Of a stretch of DNA of 50,399 bases, positions 27,325 to 35,346 are shown one piece after another. Position 1 is the first letter of the stretch, and each line of letters opens with the position of its first letter. The stretch comes from Oceanobacter sp. 1_MG-2023 (GTDB lineage Bacteria > Pseudomonadota > Gammaproteobacteria > Pseudomonadales > Oceanobacteraceae), in NCBI RefSeq assembly GCF_030689025.1, contig NZ_JAUYWA010000025.1, forward strand, positions 1-50,399, in the 5' to 3' direction. Position numbers and translations under genes: made by a program. The notes beneath the pieces were generated by a model. It saw only the letters and a program-made list of their open reading frames with translations. It made no database searches and was not told where the DNA came from.

Positions 27325-28428
27325 ATGAAATTGTTTTCCAAGGTCACAACGATAGCGGCCTGTTTTTTTGTTATGTCCAACCATGTGCATTCCATTGATC
27401 TGTCTGACAGCACCCTCGAGGTGTACGGCAAGATTCATATGGCACTGAATTATATGGACTCCGGTGTTGAAGCCGATGAGGTCGACAACGACAGCGGCCT
27501 GTCGGATGGTGATGTCAGCCTGTCTTCCAATTCATCGCGCCTTGGTTTCAAGGGCGAGATAGCCACGGGTGTGGATAATCTGGTGGCGTTTTACCAGCTG
27601 GAACAAACAATCAACCTGGATGGTTACGACGGCGACACCTTCGCCACTCGCAACTCTTACCTGGGGTTAAAAGAGCAGCAAGAAGGGTACACTCGCTGGG
27701 AAATCAAAGCCGGTTATCACGATACGCTGGCCAAGTCGGTCTCCGCGATGGCAATGCTGGGAGATACTGCAGCTGACCGTCGTGCCATCATGGGCGCTGG
27801 TGCAACATCAGGCAACAAGGCCGACAAGCGGGTTGCCAATATGTTACTGGCGACTTATTACCTGGAACAGAGCGGTCATCAGCTGGCTATATCGGCACAG
27901 TATTCCACCGAAGCAACCTCCAGCAAAGGCACCGTAGACGATAATGATGCGGGTTTTGCAGCACTTGGCGCCACCTGGAAGCAGGGCAATTTTGTTACCG
28001 CGGTCGCGCATGATTACTGGAAAAATGGCACCAGCGCCAATCTGCATGTTACCCGTGTGGCCTCCCGTTATCAGGATGGTCACTGGACAGCTCTGCTACT
28101 GGCTGAAAATCTCAGGCAATCCGATGATCTGAATCGCAAGGCCTGGGGTGGTCAACTGGCATTACAAGACGGTGATTTCAAATGGATCGGCAGTGTGCTG
28201 GTCGCCGAAAGCGCCAAAGGATACAGTGCGAGCGGTGCAACAATGACGTCGTTGGCTGTTGAACGCTCCTGGTCCAAGGTACTGAAAACCTATGCGCTTT
28301 ATACCCGGACAGCGAACGATGCCAATGCCAGCTACCAAGGTGTTGACGGCGGCATGAACGATGAGCTGAAAACAACGGCAGGTAATACGCCTCAGGCCGT
28401 TTCTGCCGGTGTGGTACTGAAGTTCTGA
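27325..28428 (+). CDS. General-diffusion porin (Gram-negative porin family)
   Basis: 367 residues: an N-terminal signal peptide (cleavage about residue 23), then LSDSTLEVYGKIHMALNY, the usual first strand of Porin_4-type proteins, many alternating beta strands, and a C-terminal strand ending VSAGVVLKF with the terminal Phe needed for outer-membrane assembly. A trimeric 16-strand porin is expected. The pore specificity is not readable. GGAACC upstream is a weak ribosome site. The long upstream region suggests regulated expression. Confidence 0.88.
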   Translation: MKLFSKVTTIAACFFVMSNHVHSIDLSDSTLEVYGKIHMALNYMDSGVEADEVDNDSGLSDGDVSLSSNSSRLGFKGEIATGVDNLVAFYQLEQTINLDGYDGDTFATRNSYLGLKEQQEGYTRWEIKAGYHDTLAKSVSAMAMLGDTAADRRAIMGAGATSGNKADKRVANMLLATYYLEQSGHQLAISAQYSTEATSSKGTVDDNDAGFAALGATWKQGNFVTAVAHDYWKNGTSANLHVTRVASRYQDGHWTALLLAENLRQSDDLNRKAWGGQLALQDGDFKWIGSVLVAESAKGYSASGATMTSLAVERSWSKVLKTYALYTRTANDANASYQGVDGGMNDELKTTAGNTPQAVSAGVVLKF

Positions 28429-28462
28429 GCTTGTGGGCCATGTGGGGCTTTTGTCGTAACGC

Positions 28463-28478
28463 TGTCGTAAAAGCCACA
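28463..28478. promoter_or_regulatory. NifA-type upstream activator-like sequence (TGT-N10-ACA)
   Basis: TGT-CGTAAAAGCC-ACA matches the NifA binding consensus TGT-N10-ACA, 120 bp upstream of the sigma-54-like element before the Nif11 gene. The motif is short and could occur by chance. It partly overlaps the AGCCAC/GTGGCT hairpin after the porin gene (28472-28491). Confidence 0.35.
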
Positions 28479-28597
28479 AACGATGGTGGCTAAGGTACGG
28501 GTCGTCAGAGGCAAGGCCCTGTCCTTGATTTTATTTTTATTGTTAAGTTTTTGATTTTTAAAGATATTTATATTGTTTGTCAGGCTGGTACGCGAGC

Positions 28598-28613
28598 TGG
28601 TTCGATATTTGCG
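28598..28613 (+). promoter_or_regulatory. Candidate sigma-54 promoter of the Nif11 gene
   Basis: TGGTTC-GATAT-TTGC has GG and GC separated by exactly 10 bp, as needed for -24/-12 recognition, with 8 of 10 consensus bases. It lies 45 bp before the ATG. Confidence 0.45.
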
Positions 28614-28656
28614 ATTAGGGATTGTCAGTCAATCAAATTAAATAGGAAGAAAATCA

Positions 28657-28875
28657 ATGTCTGTTGCTGTGATCAAGGCCTTTGCGGAAAAAGCGCGTGA
28701 AGATGCAGAGCTGGGTGCGCAGTTAAAAGCGTGCCTGAAAATGAAAGAGCTGTTTGCACTGGCTCGTGATAACGGGTTTGAGCTGGTAGAAGATTCCCTT
28801 TATCCACCCAATGAGCCACAGTTCACCGAAGACCAGCTGTCGGAACGGTTGGTAAAAGCGTTGCTCAGAGTCTAG
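28657..28875 (+). CDS. Nif11-domain small protein
   Basis: 72 residues. MSVAVIKAFAEKAREDAELGAQLKACLKMKELFALARDNGFEL has the layout of the Nif11 domain (x-F-x-x-x-x-x-D-x-x-L...AxxxGFxL), first noted in nitrogen-fixation loci and also used as a leader in some peptide natural products. There is no double-glycine cleavage motif or Cys/Ser-rich core at the C-terminus and no modification enzyme nearby, so a precursor-peptide role is unlikely. AGGAAG before the ATG supports the start. A strong terminator follows. Confidence 0.8.
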   Translation: MSVAVIKAFAEKAREDAELGAQLKACLKMKELFALARDNGFELVEDSLYPPNEPQFTEDQLSERLVKALLRV

Positions 28876-28903
28876 ATTCAGAACATCGAATAGCAAACCT
28901 CAG

Positions 28904-28949
28904 AAAGCCCTGTATTTCTTGTGAATAGCATTGAAATACAGGGCTTTTT
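28904..28949. terminator. Strong bidirectional terminator after the Nif11 gene
   Basis: AAAGCCCTGTATTTC pairs perfectly with GAAATACAGGGCTTT around a 14-nt loop and continues into TTTTT. It also ends the minus-strand RAM-domain gene. Confidence 0.92.
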
Positions 28950-29062
28950 GTTTTCTCTCCGCCCATCCATTGGCCATTGCCCTGAGTCTGAAATTGACGG
29001 CGTGGGGATGCCTTCTGTGGCTGTCCGTAATTATTCCAATCCGTAATGATTCATCCCACGAA

Positions 29063-29341
29063 TCAGTCGTTTCCCATATCAAACATGGATTCCATGTCTT
29101 TTTGGGAGTGTGACGCGAAGGCGAACATGGTGTCGGTGTCCTGTATGCCATGGAGCTTATGGATGTTAGCGGTGACAAGTTGAGCGATCTGTTCGTTGCT
29201 GCCAGCTTCAGCGATAGCGACAAGGTCGTAGCTTCCGGCAACGGAGTACACTTGTTGTATTGGCGTGAGTTCAAGCAGTGCCTGGCTGATAGCCTCGATT
29301 TTCATGCTGGTGCATTTGATCAGAATGATAGCAGTGGTCAT
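29063..29341 (-). CDS. Stand-alone Lrp/AsnC ligand-binding (RAM) domain protein
   Basis: 92 residues with the alpha-beta sandwich of the Lrp/AsnC C-terminal domain (ILIKCTSMKIEAISQALLELTPIQQVYSVAGSYDLVAIAEAGSNEQIAQLV...GIQDTDTMFAF) and no DNA-binding helix-turn-helix. Such short proteins can bind amino acids or modulate full-length Lrp-type regulators. The gene is monocistronic and divergent from the AraC gene at 29544; its role there is unknown. Confidence 0.88.
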   Translation of the reverse strand: MTTAIILIKCTSMKIEAISQALLELTPIQQVYSVAGSYDLVAIAEAGSNEQIAQLVTANIHKLHGIQDTDTMFAFASHSQKDMESMFDMGND

Positions 29342-29543
29342 GGTGATTCCTCGGTATGAAATGGCTGCAACTGGTCTGGCATTTGCTTTAAACCATTGAA
29401 ATGGAAAATGATTCCTGTTGTGGCCTGATAGTAAGCTGCTGTCAGCAGGGCATTTATCCCGTTAGCGCAGTGGATATCCGGATAGCGCAAAATCCGTGAA
29501 AAACCCTTGCACCAGACTGATACAGAATTACTCAGAGGCGCGC

Positions 29544-30563
29544 ATGTTTCAGGCACAGATCAGTAACACTGGGGCCATCGAGAAAACATCGTTGTTTTCC
29601 CATCGTAACCAGCTCTTTCTGCTAAACAACACCGGAGCTGTATGCGATGAGGTCGGCAAGGTATTCAAGCCGCATGAGCTGACAGCGCGTGCTGGTCAGG
29701 ATGTGGTCGGAGCCACCATGCATCGGATGGTGCTGGGCAAGCTGACGCTGCACCGGCTGGAGTACAACCACAGTGTGCAGATTGATCCGGGTCGGCTGGA
29801 TAATTTTTATCTGATCCAGATTCCGATGAAGGGTTACGCTGAAATCCAGTGCAGTAACCAGCGTTTTATTTCCTCACCGGAGATGGCTTCACTGATATCA
29901 CCCGAGCAGCCTCTGTCGATGATGTGGCAAGGGAGTTCTCCGCAGTTGGTGATTCGTATCGACAGGGAGGATTTCGAGCATCATTGTCGTCAGCATCTGG
30001 ATCGCTGGGGTCAGCGTTCGCCGGTGTTTTCGCCGCAGCTGGATTTTGATACGCCAGGTGGGGCATATGTCATGCAGTTGCTGATGATGCTGGTGGGAGG
30101 TTTGCTGGAAAGCAGTCATCCGATCCATCAGCCGCTGGTGATGCGGCAGTTTGAATCCACCTTGCTGAATGCCTTGCTGTACGGCATTGAGAGTGATGTG
30201 TTTGATCAGTTACACGCCCAGAGCACGCCCCAGGTGGCGCCATATTTCATCAAGCAGGCGGAGGAGTTTATCCGCGCCAATATGGATCAGCCGTTGTCGG
30301 TCGAGATGTTGGCGGAACAGGTCGGTGTGAGTGTGCGTTCATTACAGGCTGGTTTCCGCAAGTATCGGGATACAACGCCGATGGCGCTGCTGAGGGATTT
30401 ACGGCTGGAGCAGGTGAATGCGGCGTTGAAGCATTCCAAGGGGATGACTTCGATTACCGACGTGGCATTTCGTTGGGGGTTCAGCCATCTGGGGCGTTTT
30501 TCAAAGGATTATCGACAACGCTTTAATGAGTTGCCATCTGAAACGTTGAGGTTTCGCCGCTAG
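29544..30563 (+). CDS. AraC-family transcriptional activator (AntR-like candidate)
   Basis: 339 residues. The N-terminal AraC-binding-like cupin region (about 30-210) is followed by two helix-turn-helix motifs (LSVEMLAEQVGVSVRSLQAGFRKYRDTTPMALLRDLRL and ITDVAFRWGFSHLGRFSKDYRQRFNELPSETLR). The domain type is that of XylS/AntR/BenR activators of aromatic catabolism. The start at 29544 has GAGG 5 bp upstream; a GTG at 29496 is the alternative. It is convergent with the second AraC gene. It could be the anthranilate-responsive activator of antABC, but either AraC protein could fill that role. Confidence 0.85.
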   Translation: MFQAQISNTGAIEKTSLFSHRNQLFLLNNTGAVCDEVGKVFKPHELTARAGQDVVGATMHRMVLGKLTLHRLEYNHSVQIDPGRLDNFYLIQIPMKGYAEIQCSNQRFISSPEMASLISPEQPLSMMWQGSSPQLVIRIDREDFEHHCRQHLDRWGQRSPVFSPQLDFDTPGGAYVMQLLMMLVGGLLESSHPIHQPLVMRQFESTLLNALLYGIESDVFDQLHAQSTPQVAPYFIKQAEEFIRANMDQPLSVEMLAEQVGVSVRSLQAGFRKYRDTTPMALLRDLRLEQVNAALKHSKGMTSITDVAFRWGFSHLGRFSKDYRQRFNELPSETLRFRR

Positions 30564-30616
30564 TCGATGCTGGAACTCCCTGCCGGTTTGTTATGTTCTT
30601 GTTTGCGTATGGTTGA

Positions 30617-31624
30617 TTAGCCCGGCCGCATGGAGCGCGCTCTGGCTAATGTGTCGGAAGGGCGTTCTCCGAAGCGTTCCCGGTACTGGCTGGCAAATCG
30701 TCCCAGATGGGTAAATCCGCAATCCAGCGCCACCGCTGACACACTGTGTTGGCCTGTACCAGCGAGTAGTCGTTCCCTTACCCGGTCAAGGCGCTGGCTG
30801 CGCTGCCAGTTCATTGGGGTGCTGTGGAGGTGCTCCCTGAAGGCAGCAAACAGGGTAAAGCGGCTGACACGGGCGGCGGCGACCATGGCATCGATGCTGA
30901 TGTCTTCGTCCAGGTGCTGTTGAATCAGGCGGCAGGCGCGTTGCAGGTAGCCGGGCAGCGATGAGCGTTCGGTATGGCTTGCAGACAGGCGTGAACTGAG
31001 GCTGTTGGGCTGGGATAGGAGTAGCCCCTTGATCAGACTGGTTTCCAGGTCGCGACTGAGCAGGTGATGACTGTAGAGCGCCTGCATACTGGTATGGTCG
31101 CCCATCAGTTGTTGCACCATTTGCCACCAGGCTTCCAGTGCCGGGTTGGTCATGTTCAGTGACGGCTCGAACAGCAACGGCTGTTCGAGCGGTTCATTGA
31201 TCAAGGATTCCGCCACCGTACGCATGGCAGAGGCCGGGATAACCAGCTGTTGCTTGATGCAGGAAGATTCCATATCGAGTTGCTGAAACGCATTCGGCGA
31301 CAGGATCAGCCCGTGCCGGCGATCGGACCGGGCTTGGCATCCGGGTGTTTTGAGCAACTGCTCTCCTTCGATGGGCAGACTGATACTGTAGGCCTGCAAG
31401 CCGTTACGGCCATCCACACCAATACTGACTCCCGTACCATAGGAAATATCACCGAACATCAGTGCCAGTCCGGGCAGCCGGCGAGCGTGGTAATGAAAGT
31501 CGAGGGATTCGGTACCGATGCGGGTATCGAGCGCATGTGGGCCGCAGATCTTTTCCATCCACAGATGTGCTTGTGAGCGGCTGTGGCTACTGGTCTGGAT
31601 GTCGGTAAGCTGACTGTTATGCAT
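30617..31624 (-). CDS. AraC-family transcriptional activator (IifR-like candidate)
   Basis: 335 residues with an N-terminal sensing region and a C-terminal double HTH (ISIDAMVAAARVSRFTLFAAFREHLHSTPMNWQRSQRLDRVR and VSAVALDCGFTHLGRFASQYRERFGERPSDTL). It is the last gene of the minus-strand indole-type cluster, 83 bp after the channel gene, the position taken by the AraC-type regulator in the described iif and ind clusters. The start at 31624 has GAGG 6 bp before it; an ATG 17 codons upstream is less likely. Confidence 0.85.
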   Translation of the reverse strand: MHNSQLTDIQTSSHSRSQAHLWMEKICGPHALDTRIGTESLDFHYHARRLPGLALMFGDISYGTGVSIGVDGRNGLQAYSISLPIEGEQLLKTPGCQARSDRRHGLILSPNAFQQLDMESSCIKQQLVIPASAMRTVAESLINEPLEQPLLFEPSLNMTNPALEAWWQMVQQLMGDHTSMQALYSHHLLSRDLETSLIKGLLLSQPNSLSSRLSASHTERSSLPGYLQRACRLIQQHLDEDISIDAMVAAARVSRFTLFAAFREHLHSTPMNWQRSQRLDRVRERLLAGTGQHSVSAVALDCGFTHLGRFASQYRERFGERPSDTLARARSMRPG

Positions 31625-31707
31625 GATGACCTCGCTGGAGCATGAGCAGGGAAAGAGCGGTTGGTCAGCTGCCATGGCAGCTGGCCAACTGTTGCTGGAA
31701 CCGGGAA

Positions 31708-32688
31708 TCAGAAGTGATGAATCCAGCGCACCTGCATACGACTGCCTTGCGGACGATTCTGTACCTCAAACTCACGGTAGCCATTGGCGACGATGTGGTT
31801 GTCGGCAGAGAAGCTGTACATCACCCCCGGACCGACGGCGTAGACGGATTCCTTACGGTCAGCCACGGTTTTGCCATCCACTTTGGTGTCGGTGATTTGT
31901 TCCAGAAAATAGCCATTCAGACCCAGACGCCAACCCTTGCCCATGTCGCGACTGACCGCCACATTGGCATGGAAGGCCTGACCCGCCTGCATGCTTTCGA
32001 CATCACCAAAGTCACTGGATGGATCGGTGTTTTTGGCGTTGTAAAGGTAATGCAGGCGGGTTGATGCCGTCCATTGAGGGCTGAACCAGTAGGTACCTGC
32101 CCAATACGGATTAAAGGACAGGGCGTTGTTACCTGGATTGATGCTGGTGTCCGTGTCGTTGTCGCCGGTGGGCAGATTGAACTGGAGCTCAATACGCTGG
32201 ACAAATTTTGGCCCATTATCGCCCATGACCGGATCGAACTGGATGAATGGCCCTACCAGCCAGGCACCGGTACCGGATTGTGCGGTCAGCGCCATATTGT
32301 TGATGCCGTCATCCACTTCCATGGAGGTAACGAAAGGCACCAGTGTATTAATGCCGAGGCTGGCATTACCCAGCCGATAGTTCGACAGCCAGGTCATCTG
32401 GGCCACTAACACTTGATAGTCCAGATCGGTTTTTGGGAGTTCCAGAGCTTCGCCATCCTGATCATTCAGGCGTGTGCTGGAATAGTTCTGGTAATAGGCC
32501 TGCAGGTAAACCCCTGGCCCAGCCGGTACGCCACCGTCGAGAAAGCTGGTCAACCCCAGGTTTACAACAGGCAGGTCGTAAGCCTGTGCTGCCGGGCTGG
32601 CCGTCAGCGCCAGAGCCATGGCCAGTGGCAGTGTTTTGGTCAGCCCCGGTGCTGACACCGGTCGAGTCAATAGAGTCGGATACTTCAT
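31708..32688 (-). CDS. SphA/MetA-pathway-type outer-membrane protein
   Basis: 326 residues: a signal peptide ending in AQA at about residue 36, then a predicted beta barrel (YDLPVVNLGLTSFLDGGVPAGPGVYLQAYYQNYSSTRLND ... RMQVRWIHHF) with a terminal Phe. This is the family named for phenol-degradation (MetA) and SphA-like proteins, thought to let hydrophobic aromatics cross the outer membrane. It is 18 bp after the flavin reductase gene in the same operon, so uptake of the pathway substrate is the likely job. GGAG lies before the ATG. Confidence 0.85.
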   Translation of the reverse strand: MKYPTLLTRPVSAPGLTKTLPLAMALALTASPAAQAYDLPVVNLGLTSFLDGGVPAGPGVYLQAYYQNYSSTRLNDQDGEALELPKTDLDYQVLVAQMTWLSNYRLGNASLGINTLVPFVTSMEVDDGINNMALTAQSGTGAWLVGPFIQFDPVMGDNGPKFVQRIELQFNLPTGDNDTDTSINPGNNALSFNPYWAGTYWFSPQWTASTRLHYLYNAKNTDPSSDFGDVESMQAGQAFHANVAVSRDMGKGWRLGLNGYFLEQITDTKVDGKTVADRKESVYAVGPGVMYSFSADNHIVANGYREFEVQNRPQGSRMQVRWIHHF

Positions 32689-32706
32689 GGTTTATCTCCG
32701 CAAAAG

Positions 32707-33231
32707 TCAGGCACTACAGGTTTGGGCCAGAGACTGATACTGGCCACCGTGGAACAGCAGCGGTTGACCGCCTGCCAGTGAGTAGTGGTGGATTTCTCCG
32801 ATGAAAATCAGGTGATCTCCGGCATCGATCTGGCGTTCGTTACGGCACACCAGGGTGGCCAGAGCGCCGTCGAGTACGGCGGTGCCGTTGTCACAGCGGT
32901 AATAGTCCACGTCCTCGAACTTGTCGTCCGATGGCCGCGCAAAGCGGTTTGACAGATCCTCTTGATCGGCACCCAGAATGTTGATGGCGAAGTGCTCGAT
33001 ATGACGGAACAGTTCGAGGTTGGGGGAGCGCTTGTCGAGACTCCACAGCACCAGTGCCGGATCGAGTGACACCGACGAAAAGGAGTTGGCCGTCAGGCCG
33101 ACAGGGGTATCGTCGGCGGCCATCGTCGTGATGATGGTCACGCCGGTGGCGAACTGGCCAAACAGGGTACGCAAGGTACGGCTGTCGGCATCGCTGGCGC
33201 TGAGCAGCCCGGTTTTTATCAGGGTTTCCAT
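32707..33231 (-). CDS. NADH:flavin oxidoreductase, small partner of the monooxygenase (IifD-like)
   Basis: 174 residues of the HpaC/StyB flavin-reductase-like family: LFGQFATGVTIIT, GLTANSFSSVSLDPALVLWSLDKRSPNLELF, FAINILG and the C-terminal GDHLIFIGEIHHYS. It supplies free reduced FAD to the adjacent StyA-like oxygenase, encoded 9 bp upstream. AAGGAG precedes the ATG. The assignment to the two-component flavin monooxygenase pair rests on family and adjacency. Confidence 0.9.
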   Translation of the reverse strand: METLIKTGLLSASDADSRTLRTLFGQFATGVTIITTMAADDTPVGLTANSFSSVSLDPALVLWSLDKRSPNLELFRHIEHFAINILGADQEDLSNRFARPSDDKFEDVDYYRCDNGTAVLDGALATLVCRNERQIDAGDHLIFIGEIHHYSLAGGQPLLFHGGQYQSLAQTCSA

Positions 33232-33240
33232 AATGACTCC

Positions 33241-34476
33241 TTAGCAGGTTTCCGCTTTTTTCATCAGCTCGCTGCAGGCATCTGCATCGAACCACCAAGG
33301 GGAAAAGGTGCGGGGATCATCAAAGCCGTTGGTGATTCGGCTGGCGATGTCCGGGCGTTCTGTTGCCGTCGCCAGCAGTTGCAGGATATGTGGTGGCGGT
33401 GGCGTCAGCATGCTGTTGGTCCAGGCGACCACATGACGGGCGTAATCCCAGTAGCTGTTAAAGGTCGATTGCATCCATTCGGTGTCGAAGGACAGGTCTT
33501 CTCCACGGCTGAGAATAGACTGCAGGTAGACCGCGGTGCACTTGGCGGCGTTGTTGGAGCCCTGACCGGTGATCGGGTCGTTGACCACAATGGCATCGGC
33601 CATGCCGAAGACGTGCTTGCCAGACGGCAGGGTCATTATGGGATGACGAATGGTTGGGGCGAAGCGTCCGGCCAGATAGCCGCCGTCGTCAGTGAGGGTA
33701 ATGTTGCCGCAGCGTTCCGCTTCCCAGGGGGCGTAACGGGAGACGATGTCCTTGCTCATTTGCAGGTGATCGTTGGCGCTTTTGCAATCTTGCCAGGTAT
33801 CCATGGCACCACCGGGAATACCTTCAAACACCATGATGTGGCAAGGGCCAGTGGTGGTCAGCGCCGGGAACACGAAGTACTCACCTACGCCAGGAATCAG
33901 GTTAAAGGCGACGCGAGAGAAGTCTTCGCTGGGGGTCATGCCGTGCACGTAAGTCAGTGCCAGTGCACGCTGGGGGGTGTCGAAGGCGGATTTTATATCA
34001 TCGCGTTCGAAGCAGCGCACGATGTCGCCTTTACCGGCAGCCAGCAGTACCAGTTCGTGTTCGTTGGCCAGCCGTTCGAGAGCGTCGATACCAACATCTT
34101 CAAAAATCAGCTCGCCGCCCATCTCGATGAATTTGTCCATCCAGACCGGCATTTTCACCCGCTGGTCGACAGACTGGGCAGTGGCGTCGAGACGGGCAGC
34201 CCAGTTGAACAGGCTGGTGCCAGGCGCTTCCGGGTTCATCACATTGATGCCGATGCCTTCCACTTGTGGACAGCTGTCTTGCCAGAAATCGATGCCCAGA
34301 TCCCGCTCGGTTTTCATCGCAGCATCGAACATGCACTGGCTCGATGAGACCCGGCCATTGCTGATGTCGTCACCAGTGCGGTTGGTGATCATGGTGACTT
34401 GATAGCCCTGTTGCAGCAATCCCATTCCCAGTTGCAGGCCGGACTGACCGGCTCCAACGATAGCGATACGGCGCAT
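33241..34476 (-). CDS. StyA-like FAD-dependent monooxygenase, probable indole oxygenase (IifC-like)
   Basis: 411 residues. The N-terminal FAD motif IVGAGQSGLQLGMGL has the StyA layout, QRALALTYVHGM is the StyA-type central segment, and VVNDPITGQGSNNAAKC matches the StyA VDPVLGQGANMAS region near the flavin. Relatives epoxidise styrene or oxidise indole. Position among SDR, hydrolase and antABC genes matches the described iif and ind indole clusters, so indole 2,3-oxidation is the best guess. Without experiment, styrene-type substrates remain possible, but no styrene-oxide isomerase gene is present. Confidence 0.82.
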   Translation of the reverse strand: MRRIAIVGAGQSGLQLGMGLLQQGYQVTMITNRTGDDISNGRVSSSQCMFDAAMKTERDLGIDFWQDSCPQVEGIGINVMNPEAPGTSLFNWAARLDATAQSVDQRVKMPVWMDKFIEMGGELIFEDVGIDALERLANEHELVLLAAGKGDIVRCFERDDIKSAFDTPQRALALTYVHGMTPSEDFSRVAFNLIPGVGEYFVFPALTTTGPCHIMVFEGIPGGAMDTWQDCKSANDHLQMSKDIVSRYAPWEAERCGNITLTDDGGYLAGRFAPTIRHPIMTLPSGKHVFGMADAIVVNDPITGQGSNNAAKCTAVYLQSILSRGEDLSFDTEWMQSTFNSYWDYARHVVAWTNSMLTPPPPHILQLLATATERPDIASRITNGFDDPRTFSPWWFDADACSELMKKAETC

Positions 34477-34560
34477 AATAAGTACCCTTGTTTTGTTAAG
34501 TGATTACTTTTTTTGTTTTCGGTGTTGTGTGGCTGTTTAAAAAATCATCGGCCGGCTGGA

Positions 34561-35337
34561 TTAGCCCGCCAGGCGTGGAATTGCCGGTTTGTTCTGTTCC
34601 GGGCCCATCACCGCATAACCACCGTCGGCGGCGTAGTCGGCACCGGTGACAAAGCTGGCCTCGTCGGAACAGAGAAAGGCCACGACGTTGGCAACCTCGG
34701 TCGGATCTCCCAGACGGCCCAGCAGGTGGTAATCGGCAGCAACGGCATCGGCTTTGGCGCGATCTCCGCCACTGACTTCGTCGATAACACGGGACCAGGT
34801 CCAGCCCGGTGAAACCGAGTTCACACGAATGCCATCGGCTGCCAGATCCATCGCCATCTCTTTGGTCAGGTGCTTGATAGCGGCCTTGGATACCGGATAC
34901 AGCCAGCGGCCGGTCTGGGCACACCCGGCGGAAATCGAGGTGAAGTTCACCACCGCACCACGGGTGGCTTGCAATTGTTCATGGAACGCTTTGGTGACCA
35001 TGGCCATGCTGATCAGATTGATGTCCAGTGCCCGTAGCCATTGCTGACGGCTGGAAGCAAAGCCATCGTCGTCGTAGCTGCAGGCCATATTGATCAGCAG
35101 GCTGATCGCGCTGGCTTGCTCGCCAATACGGCTGACCGCAGTCTTGATGGCCTCGTCATCGGTCACATCCAGCGGCATGAACGTGGCTCCCAGTGAGGCC
35201 AGTTCGGCTTCGGCACTGTCATCGATATCCAGCACAAAGACCCGGGCGCCCTGTTGCAGCAGCACGTTGACAACGGACATGCCGATCAGGGTGGAGCCGC
35301 CACAGACCACGGCGGTTTTATCACTCAGATTGATCAT
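34561..35337 (-). CDS. Short-chain dehydrogenase, probable indole-dihydrodiol dehydrogenase (IifB-like)
   Basis: 258 residues, classical SDR fold. The cofactor loop is unusual (CGGSTLIGMSV, residues 12-22), and the usual NNAG is NMAC. The catalytic Ser about 136, Tyr147 and Lys151 (YPVSK) are intact, and VNSVSPGWTWS follows. In the iif pathway the equivalent enzyme oxidises indole-2,3-dihydrodiol to 3-hydroxyindolin-2-one with NAD. The gene is 9 bp downstream of the hydrolase gene and 84 bp upstream of the oxygenase gene. Confidence 0.85.
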   Translation of the reverse strand: MINLSDKTAVVCGGSTLIGMSVVNVLLQQGARVFVLDIDDSAEAELASLGATFMPLDVTDDEAIKTAVSRIGEQASAISLLINMACSYDDDGFASSRQQWLRALDINLISMAMVTKAFHEQLQATRGAVVNFTSISAGCAQTGRWLYPVSKAAIKHLTKEMAMDLAADGIRVNSVSPGWTWSRVIDEVSGGDRAKADAVAADYHLLGRLGDPTEVANVVAFLCSDEASFVTGADYAADGGYAVMGPEQNKPAIPRLAG

Positions 35338-35346
35338 GGGTTTTCC

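Noticed and set aside
33379..34347. 322-codon plus-strand open frame
   Set aside because: Antisense shadow of the StyA-like monooxygenase gene; composition and lack of motifs argue against a real gene.
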